Shown: one piece after another, positions 1 through 4,079 of the stretch
Layout of the letters: the number at the start of each line of letters is the position of its first letter
Position numbering within the stretch: position 1 is the first letter of the stretch
Assembly: GCA_902766655.1 (NCBI GenBank)
Contig: CACXEL010000120.1
Location: 1-5,535, forward strand
Length of the DNA stretch: 5,535 nucleotides
Reading direction: 5' to 3'
Source: an uncultured Lachnospiraceae bacterium
GTDB lineage: Bacteria; Bacillota; Clostridia; Lachnospirales; Lachnospiraceae
Notes under the pieces: model-generated
Told to the model about the DNA's origin: nothing
Seen by the model: only the letters and a program-made list of their open reading frames with translations
The model's database searches: none
Position numbers and translations under genes: made by a program

Positions 1-1251
1 ATGAGAGGCCGTGCGGCTGACGTCAAGGACGTTTCCGAGCGCGTCATTACCAACCTTCTCGGGGGCGACGGCGGTGGCAACACCTTCACCGAGCCGGTCA
101 TTCTGGTCGCCGACGACCTGGCTCCGTCAGAGACTGTCCAGCTCGACAAGGAGATGGTCCTTGCCTTCGTGACAAGACAGGGCTCCACCAACTCCCATAC
201 CGCCATTCTTGCCCGCACCATGAATATCCCGGCCCTTGTCCAGGTCCCGATCCCGAAGGACGTTGACGGCCTGATGGGCATCGTCGACGGCATGACCGGC
301 ACTGTCATCGTGGGTCCGGATGCCGCCACCCTTGCCAAGTACAAGGAGCTTCAGGCCAAGGAAGCCGCCAAGAAGAAGCTGCTCGAGGAGCAGAAGGGCA
401 AGGAGTCCGTCACCAAGTCCGGCCGCCACGTCCACCTGTACGGCAACATCGGCGGTGTCGGCGATGTCGGCTATGTTCTTGAGAACGACGGCGAAGGCAT
501 CGGCCTCTTCCGTTCCGAGTTCCTCTATCTCTCCGACAACGATTATCCTTCCGAGGAGAAGCAGTTCCAGGCCTACAAGCAGGTCGCTGAGCTCATGGCC
601 GGCAAGCAGGTCATCATCCGTACCCTGGATATCGGCGCCGACAAGCAGATCGACTACTTCAAGCTTGACCATGAAGAGAACCCGGCTCTGGGCTTCCGCG
701 CCATCCGTATCTGCCTGACCCGCGAGGAGATCTTCGAGACGCAGCTCCGCGCTCTGCTCCGCGCCTCCGCGTTCGGCAACATCGCCATCATGTTCCCGAT
801 GATCATCTCCAAGTGGGAGGTCGAGAAGTCCCTTCAGATCCTGGAGGCCCAGAAGGCCATTCTCCGCGCCAAGGGTATCCCCTTCAAGGAGAACATCTCC
901 GTCGGTATCATGATCGAGACACCGGCCGCCGTTTTCATGGCGGATGAGCTGGCTGAGCTGGTCGACTTCTTCTCCATCGGAACCAACGACCTGACCCAGT
1001 ACACCTGCGCGATCGACAGACAGAACCAGCATCTCGAGAAGTTCTTCGATGCCCACCATCCGGCAGTCCTCAAGGCTATCCAGATGACCATCGAGGCCGG
1101 CCACCGTCACAACACCTGGGTCGGCATCTGCGGCGAGCTCGGTGCTGATCCCGCTCTGACCGAGACCTTCGTCAATATGGGTATCGATGAGCTCTCCATG
1201 AGCCCGACATCCATCCTCCAGACCCGCAAGACCATCCGCGAGATGGACTGA
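1..1251 (+). CDS. ptsI: Phosphoenolpyruvate-protein phosphotransferase (PTS Enzyme I), 5'-truncated by the window
   Basis: Enzyme I is the cytoplasmic first step of the PEP:sugar phosphotransferase system. It takes phosphate from PEP onto a histidine and passes it to HPr. The 416 visible residues carry the phospho-histidine swivel domain (about 30-105; H66 in GSTNSHTAIL), a Lys/Glu-rich linker (about 110-140) and the PEP-binding TIM barrel (about 145-400). Active-site residues are R171 (GLFRSEF), R207 (RTLDIGADK), E306 (GIMIETPA), N329-D330 (IGTNDLTQYT), R340 and the acid/base C377 (GICGELGAD). From memory of E. coli Enzyme I (H189, R296, R332, E431, D455, R465, C502), the offset is a steady 123-125 residues. 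About 125 N-terminal residues, mainly the HPr-binding part, therefore lie upstream, and the ATG at base 1 is an internal Met. Codons are strongly C-ending, as in highly expressed genes. A terminator follows 24 bases after the stop. An upstream ptsH would be usual but is not visible. Confidence 0.97.
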   Translation: MRGRAADVKDVSERVITNLLGGDGGGNTFTEPVILVADDLAPSETVQLDKEMVLAFVTRQGSTNSHTAILARTMNIPALVQVPIPKDVDGLMGIVDGMTGTVIVGPDAATLAKYKELQAKEAAKKKLLEEQKGKESVTKSGRHVHLYGNIGGVGDVGYVLENDGEGIGLFRSEFLYLSDNDYPSEEKQFQAYKQVAELMAGKQVIIRTLDIGADKQIDYFKLDHEENPALGFRAIRICLTREEIFETQLRALLRASAFGNIAIMFPMIISKWEVEKSLQILEAQKAILRAKGIPFKENISVGIMIETPAAVFMADELAELVDFFSIGTNDLTQYTCAIDRQNQHLEKFFDAHHPAVLKAIQMTIEAGHRHNTWVGICGELGADPALTETFVNMGIDELSMSPTSILQTRKTIREMD

Positions 1252-1274
1252 TACCATGAGACCTGTATGATCTG

Positions 1275-1302
1275 CCTCCCGGCTCCGGCCGGGAGGTTTT
1301 TT
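1275..1302 (+). terminator. Rho-independent terminator of ptsI
   Basis: A perfect 9-bp GC-rich stem (CCTCCCGGC, 1275-1283, with GCCGGGAGG, 1288-1296) closes a TCCG tetraloop and runs directly into six T residues (1297-1302). It begins 24 bases after the ptsI stop. This is a strong intrinsic terminator and separates ptsI from the downstream genes. Confidence 0.95.
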
Positions 1303-1448
1303 GATACCTGCACATGCATATAACGGATGGCCGGAGTGTGTACGGCACAATCGGAAAAGCCGGTCGGGCAGGGGGGTAAGACACCTTGTACTGACAAGAT
1401 CGGCCGGCCTGAAGAACGCTTCGCGGAGGGGGCGGGTTTCATTTCAGG
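1303..1448. other. Gene-free spacer between ptsI terminator and rrf2 promoter
   Basis: No convincing gene is seen. A 60-codon frame starting at a TTG at 1301 has basic, low-quality composition and no Shine-Dalgarno, so it is not called. The stretch holds a small inverted repeat, CTTGT (1385-1389) / ACAAG (1394-1398) with a 4-base centre, lying about 50 bases upstream of the -35 element. It also has a GGCCGGCC palindrome around 1402-1409. Either could be chance in GC-rich DNA. Confidence 0.5.
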
Positions 1449-1477
1449 TTGAAAACTCCAAAAAACCGCGTTACAAT
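1449..1477 (+). promoter_or_regulatory. Sigma-A-type promoter for the rrf2-HD unit
   Basis: A TTGAAA -35 element (1449-1454) and a TACAAT -10 element (1472-1477) are separated by the ideal 17 bases. Each differs from consensus by one base. Transcription would start near 1484, giving a 5' leader of about 25 bases before the ATG at 1509. The surroundings are locally AT-rich compared with the genes. Rrf2 regulators often repress their own promoters, so an operator may overlap here, but I recognise no known Rrf2 site. Confidence 0.85.
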
Positions 1478-1494
1478 CAATAGGACCCGGAAAA

Positions 1495-1501
1495 AAGAGG
1501 A
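1495..1501 (+). promoter_or_regulatory. Shine-Dalgarno site that fixes the rrf2 start
   Basis: AAGAGGA sits 7 bases before the ATG at 1509. The frame is open back to a TTG at 1449, but that TTG is part of the -35 element and has no ribosome site. The protein from 1509 also begins exactly as Rrf2 proteins do (MKISTKGRYA). The ATG at 1509 is therefore the start. Confidence 0.85.
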
Positions 1502-1508
1502 AAAGACT

Positions 1509-1940
1509 ATGAAAATTTCGACAAAAGGCCGATATGCCCTCAGGATCATGCTGGATCTGGCCATGAACAGCAAGGACGGCCTGGTGCCTCTCAAGGATGT
1601 TGCGCTCCGCCAGGGCATTACGCTCAAATATATGGAACAGGTCATCCACCCTTTGTCCCAGGCTGGCTATCTGGTCAGTCTCCGGGGGCAGAACGGTGGA
1701 TATAGACTGGCAAAAGATCCCTCAGAGTACAGGGTCGGAGATATTCTCCGCGTCGTGGAAGGCCCGCTCGCCCCGACAGCCTGCCTGGCTGCGGAGCAGA
1801 ATGAATGCCCACGGGCATCTGTGTGTCCGACACTGGATTTCTGGAAAGGACTGGACAGTGCGGTGAACAGCTACGTCGACAGCTATACACTCGCCGACCT
1901 CCTGCCACGTGACAATGTAGAAATGACAACAGACAGATGA
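1509..1940 (+). CDS. Rrf2-family transcriptional regulator with three-cysteine (probable Fe-S) motif
   Basis: A 143-residue DNA-binding regulator, normal length for the Rrf2 family (IscR, NsrR, CymR). The N-terminal winged helix-turn-helix is typical: MKISTKGRYALRIMLDLA, then the recognition region around residues 28-50 (LKDVALRQGITLKYMEQV), and the wing SLRGQNGGYRLAKD (57-70). A dimerisation helix follows in the C-terminal part. C92, C100 and C106 have the spacing C-x7-C-x5-C, close to the C-x5-C-x5-C of IscR, so a bound Fe-S cluster is likely. The fourth IscR ligand, a His three residues after the last Cys, is Leu109 here. The cysteines argue against CymR, which to my knowledge lacks them. 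No isc, suf or nitric-oxide genes lie next to it in this window, so the exact role (Fe-S, redox or nitrosative sensing) is open. It is first in a unit with the HD gene, which starts 12 bases after its stop. Confidence 0.93.
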   Translation: MKISTKGRYALRIMLDLAMNSKDGLVPLKDVALRQGITLKYMEQVIHPLSQAGYLVSLRGQNGGYRLAKDPSEYRVGDILRVVEGPLAPTACLAAEQNECPRASVCPTLDFWKGLDSAVNSYVDSYTLADLLPRDNVEMTTDR

Positions 1941-1943
1941 GGA
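1938..1943 (+). promoter_or_regulatory. Shine-Dalgarno overlapping the rrf2 stop codon
   Basis: The TGA stop of the Rrf2 gene (1938-1940) is part of the sequence TGAGGA, which lies 9 bases before the ATG at 1953. Ribosomes ending on the first gene are thus placed on the start site of the second. This supports translational coupling and a shared transcript. Confidence 0.7.
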
Positions 1944-1952
1944 CAAGATAAA

Positions 1953-2960
1953 ATGAATCCGCAGGACCTGCTCTCCATACTCCACGTAGCCGAAAAGCTC
2001 AAATGCAATACCCGCCACTGTGATACCTCGTCAGGGAGACGGGAGAGCGTTGCCGAGCACAGCTGGCGGATGTCCCTCATGGCCATGCTCGTGGCCGACG
2101 AATTTCCCGAAGCGGACATGAACAAAGTGATCAGGATGTGCCTTATCCACGATCTGGGGGAGGCCTTCACGGGAGATATACCGACCTTTCTCAAGACCGA
2201 CGAGAATGTGGCCCGGGAGGATGAATTCTTTGACCTCTGGGTGGCCACCTTCCCTTCGCCGGCCAGGGAGGAATTCCAGGACCTGCTCTATGAGATGGGA
2301 GAACAGGAGACGGTGGAATCCAAAATCTACAAGTCCCTGGACAAGCTGGAGGCGGTCATCCAGCACGACGAGTCCAGCCTTGACAGCTGGCTGCCGCTCG
2401 AATATGATCTCCAGCTGACCTATGCCACGGAGACCGTCGCTTTCTCAGAGTATCTGACCAGGCTCAAAGAGGAGGTCGACGCGTGGACCCGCCGGAAGAT
2501 CGCCGAGGAGGGAGGCCGGAAGGAAGCAGTCGGTTATACCATCGTGCATGAGGGCCGCGGCAATATGCGCGTCCGCCTTCACATGAAAAAAATCGATGAG
2601 TGGCAGTCGGACCTCATCAAATACGATATCAAGACACTGAGCGGCGTCAGCGACGTCGTAATTTATGAGTCCACAGCGGGTGTTTCAATCCGGTATTCCT
2701 GCCCCAGGGAGGACGTCATTCGGAAGCTGAACAGTCTTGATCCGGCCAGCCTCATCACTGTGCGGAACTTCCTGGATGAGAACCGGGACAACGAGGAGAA
2801 GCTGGGGCTGGATGAGTTCAGAAAGAGAAAGCTGGACGCTGATCTCAAGAGACGGATGCGGATCCGTGTGGTCACGGAGGCGGCAGCCGATATGATCATG
2901 CCGACACCCGTCCAGGCCCTCTATCACCTGTATCAGCTGATCACGCTGAGGAACATGTGA
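1953..2960 (+). CDS. HD-domain (YfbR/HDDC2-like) nucleotide phosphohydrolase fused to a P-type-ATPase N-terminal HMA2-like domain
   Basis: The 335-residue product has two parts. Residues 1 to about 188 are an HD hydrolase of the HD_3 type, the family of YfbR 5'-deoxynucleotidase and HDDC2. Metal ligands are visible: H36 (VAEHSW), H66-D67 (CLIHDLGEAFTGDIPTF) and D130 (SLDKLEAVIQHDE). Such enzymes remove phosphate from deoxynucleoside monophosphates; substrate here is inferred only. Family members usually end near residue 190. Residues about 193-335 are an extension: a fold-like segment (GYTIVHEGRGNMRVRL, then LSGVSDVVIYESTAGVSIRYS, then a DVIRKL helix) resembling the HMA2-like domain at the start of clostridial metal P-type ATPases. 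A charged linker and a basic helix ending MIMPTPVQALYHLYQLI follow, like the stretch before the first ATPase membrane helix. There is no CxxC metal site and no membrane segment. The join is in frame, and I see no well-placed internal start. The HD assignment is firm, the extension moderately so. Confidence 0.85.
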   Translation: MNPQDLLSILHVAEKLKCNTRHCDTSSGRRESVAEHSWRMSLMAMLVADEFPEADMNKVIRMCLIHDLGEAFTGDIPTFLKTDENVAREDEFFDLWVATFPSPAREEFQDLLYEMGEQETVESKIYKSLDKLEAVIQHDESSLDSWLPLEYDLQLTYATETVAFSEYLTRLKEEVDAWTRRKIAEEGGRKEAVGYTIVHEGRGNMRVRLHMKKIDEWQSDLIKYDIKTLSGVSDVVIYESTAGVSIRYSCPREDVIRKLNSLDPASLITVRNFLDENRDNEEKLGLDEFRKRKLDADLKRRMRIRVVTEAAADMIMPTPVQALYHLYQLITLRNM

Positions 2961-2998
2961 TATGCATGCTCTTCCCTGCAGAGAAGATGATCGGGTGG

Positions 2999-3014
2999 AG
3001 AGCCTCCGGGCTTT
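2999..3014 (+). terminator. Weak terminator-like hairpin after the HD gene
   Basis: AGAGCC (2999-3004) pairs with GGCTTT (3009-3014), with one G-T wobble, around a TCCG loop. This is the same loop as in the ptsI terminator. The T tract is poor because the three T residues lie within the stem and are followed by ATATCC. It lies about 38 bases after the HD gene stop. It could be a leaky terminator, and read-through into the two-component genes is possible. Confidence 0.3.
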
Positions 3015-3090
3015 ATATCCTGTCCGCGGGGATGGAGGCACCTCTGTCCAGGAACAGCATAGGATATGACCTGATGGACCTTCGGTCCGT

Positions 3091-3175
3091 GACAATTACG
3101 ATTTCTTTTGAAGAATTTTCATAAAATATCCACATTCCGTTTGTAGAATACGGATGATCCCAAGAATAAATACTT
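3091..3175 (+). promoter_or_regulatory. AT-rich probable promoter region of the two-component operon
   Basis: This stretch is markedly AT-rich compared with the flanking genes, as promoters in GC-rich genomes often are. The best -10 candidate is TAGAAT (3144-3149), which would give a leader of roughly 90 bases. No good -35 lies at 16-18 bases, so an activator may be needed. Upstream are two imperfect 10-base direct repeats (TTTTGAAGAA at 3106-3115 and TTTTCATAAA at 3116-3125; 7 of 10 match). Such spacing suits a PhoB/OmpR-type regulator. A TCCGT/ACGGA inverted repeat (3136-3140, 3150-3154) flanks the -10 candidate. Confidence 0.4.
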
Positions 3176-3200
3176 ACAGCCGGACAGACTGTCAAGGTCA

Positions 3201-3215
3201 GTGCCGGGAAGGCAC
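3201..3215 (+). repeat. Small hairpin in the response-regulator leader
   Basis: GTGCC (3201-3205) and GGCAC (3211-3215) form a perfect 5-bp stem with a 5-base loop (GGGAA), 17 bases before the Shine-Dalgarno. A second perfect inverted repeat, GACAG-A-CTGTC (3183-3193), lies just upstream. Both may be leader RNA structure or protein sites, and both are short enough to arise by chance. Confidence 0.35.
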
Positions 3216-3242
3216 GGGATACAGAGGGCCTGAGGAGGAAAA

Positions 3243-3929
3243 ATGGATACTGTAAAGATCCTTGTCGTAGACGATGAAGACCGCATGCGGAAGCTTGTAA
3301 GAGACTTTCTGACGAGAGAGGGCTATATGGTCCTCGAGGCATCCAACGGGGAGGAGGCGGTGGACCTCTTCTTCTCTCAGAAGGATATCGCTCTGCTGCT
3401 TCTGGACGTCATGATGCCGAAAATGGATGGCTGGCAGGTCGTCCGGGAGATCCGGCAGTACTCCAAGGTGCCCATCATCATGCTGACGGCCCGCGGGGAC
3501 GAGCGCGACGAGCTCATGGGCTTCGATCTCGGTGTGGATGAGTACATTTCCAAGCCCTTCTCCCCCAAGATCCTGGTCGCCCGCGTGAATGCGGTGCTGA
3601 GGCGGTCAGGGGCGGCTTCCCAGGACGAGGTCCTGGAGGCCGGCGGAATCGTGGTGGACAAGGCAGCCCACCAGGTGACCATCGATGGCAAGCCCGTCGA
3701 GCTCAGCTTCAAGGAGTTCGAGCTCCTCACCTATTTTGTGGAGAACCAGGGCATCGCGCTGTCCCGTGAGAAGATCCTGAACGCCGTCTGGAATTACGAC
3801 TATTACGGGGATGCCCGCACGATCGATACCCATGTCAAAAAGCTCCGCAGCAAGATGGGCAGCAAGGGCGAGCTCATCCGGACCATCTGGGGCATGGGCT
3901 ACAAGTTCGACCCGACCGGGGCCAAATAA
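3243..3929 (+). CDS. OmpR/PhoB-family two-component response regulator
   Basis: A 228-residue cytoplasmic transcription factor switched on by phosphorylation. The receiver domain (about 4-120) shows all catalytic residues: acidic pair D11-D12 (VVDDED), phospho-acceptor D55 (LLLLDVMMPKMDG), T82 (MLTARGD), switch aromatic Y101 and K104 (YISKPFSP). The C-terminal winged helix (about 130-225) has the usual order: ELSFKEFELLTYFVENQG, then LSREKILNAVWNYDYYGDARTIDTHVKKLRSKM with the recognition helix, then the wing ending IRTIWGMGYKF. Length is normal for the family. A strong Shine-Dalgarno (AGGAGGA, 3233-3239) lies close to the ATG, with 4 bases between AGGAGG-A and the start. The partner kinase follows 150 bases downstream on the same strand. 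Target genes and stimulus cannot be told from sequence, and subfamily names such as PhoP or WalR would be guesses. Confidence 0.96.
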   Translation: MDTVKILVVDDEDRMRKLVRDFLTREGYMVLEASNGEEAVDLFFSQKDIALLLLDVMMPKMDGWQVVREIRQYSKVPIIMLTARGDERDELMGFDLGVDEYISKPFSPKILVARVNAVLRRSGAASQDEVLEAGGIVVDKAAHQVTIDGKPVELSFKEFELLTYFVENQGIALSREKILNAVWNYDYYGDARTIDTHVKKLRSKMGSKGELIRTIWGMGYKFDPTGAK

Positions 3930-3982
3930 ACAGAGGCGGCCGCGAAGAATTCAGCGGGCAAAGACTCCTGGATCTTTGGCCT

Positions 3983-3996
3983 GAACGACGTCGTTC
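3983..3996. repeat. Perfect 14-base palindrome
   Basis: GAACGACGTCGTTC reads the same on both strands. In RNA it can form an 8-bp hairpin from 3980 to 3999 (CCTGAACG / CGTTCGGG, one T-G wobble) with an ACGT loop. It may be a dimeric protein site or a transcript structure. PhoB-type regulators normally prefer direct repeats, so it is not an obvious site for the neighbouring regulator. Confidence 0.6.
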
Positions 3997-4011
3997 GGGA
4001 AGAATGAATAT

Positions 4012-4065
4012 ATGATGAAGAAGACTGCCCGGCAGGCGAGCCGCCTGATCGGGCACCTTTCGTGA
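4012..4065 (+). CDS. Possible 17-codon leader peptide before the kinase gene (speculative)
   Basis: An ATG-ATG start at 4012 opens a short frame reading MMKKTARQASRLIGHLS and stopping at TGA 4063-4065, 14 bases before the kinase ATG. It runs straight through the long hairpin, so translation would melt that structure and deliver ribosomes to the kinase start. Its Shine-Dalgarno is weak (GGGAAG near 3997-4002, a little far away). Nothing but position supports it being translated. Confidence 0.2.
   Translation: MMKKTARQASRLIGHLS
4026..4055 (+). repeat. Long intercistronic hairpin upstream of the kinase
   Basis: Outer arms TGCCCG (4026-4031) / CGGGCA (4050-4055) and inner arms CAGGCG (4033-4038) / CGCCTG (4042-4047) give 12 GC-rich pairs with a small internal loop and a 3-base end loop. 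It is followed by CCTTTCG rather than a T run, so it is a poor terminator. It may stabilise the upstream mRNA, pause polymerase or lower kinase expression relative to the regulator. Confidence 0.6.
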
Positions 4066-4066
4066 C

Positions 4067-4073
4067 AAGGGGG
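4067..4073 (+). promoter_or_regulatory. Shine-Dalgarno site that fixes the kinase start
   Basis: AAGGGGG lies 6 bases before the ATG at 4080. The protein from this ATG starts with a positively charged segment followed at once by the first membrane helix, as expected for a sensor kinase. This supports the start chosen. Confidence 0.7.
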
Positions 4074-4079
4074 CAGCAT

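Larger units (their letters stand above)
3930..4079 (+). promoter_or_regulatory. Structured gap between response regulator and kinase genes
   Basis: Two-component gene pairs usually overlap or nearly touch, but here 150 bases separate them. The gap holds, in order, a perfect 14-base palindrome (3983-3996), a possible 17-codon ORF (4012-4065), a long hairpin (4026-4055) and the kinase Shine-Dalgarno (4067-4073). There is no T tract suited to full termination and no clear sigma-A promoter. The kinase is probably made from the regulator's transcript with some control of its relative amount; this is inference. Confidence 0.45.

Noticed and set aside
127..1350. A 407-codon open frame on the minus strand antisense to ptsI
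   Set aside because: It is a mirror of the strongly C-ending codons of ptsI, with low-complexity Leu/Asp/Gly-rich composition and no recognisable domain or ribosome site. It also runs through the ptsI terminator.
1301..1483. A 60-codon plus-strand frame between ptsI and rrf2
   Set aside because: It begins with TTG inside the ptsI terminator T tract, has no Shine-Dalgarno, is Arg/Ser/Gly-rich without pattern, and overlaps the rrf2 promoter.
2507..2546. A possible internal start (GTG at 2544 after GAGGAGGGAGG) separating the HMA2-like part as its own protein
   Set aside because: The purine-rich site is about 28 bases from the GTG, far beyond useful spacing, and no ATG or other start lies nearer. 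A single fused product is the better reading.
3073..3090. Hairpin GGACC-TTC-GGTCC considered as a terminator for the HD gene
   Set aside because: The stem is only 5-7 pairs with a 3-base loop, and no T tract follows directly.
3936..3952. Adjacent NotI (GCGGCCGC) and EcoRI (GAATTC) sites just after the response-regulator stop, resembling a cloning polylinker
   Set aside because: No other linker sites, vector sequence or break in gene order is visible. The flanks continue naturally into the partner kinase, and such sites can arise by chance in GC-rich DNA.
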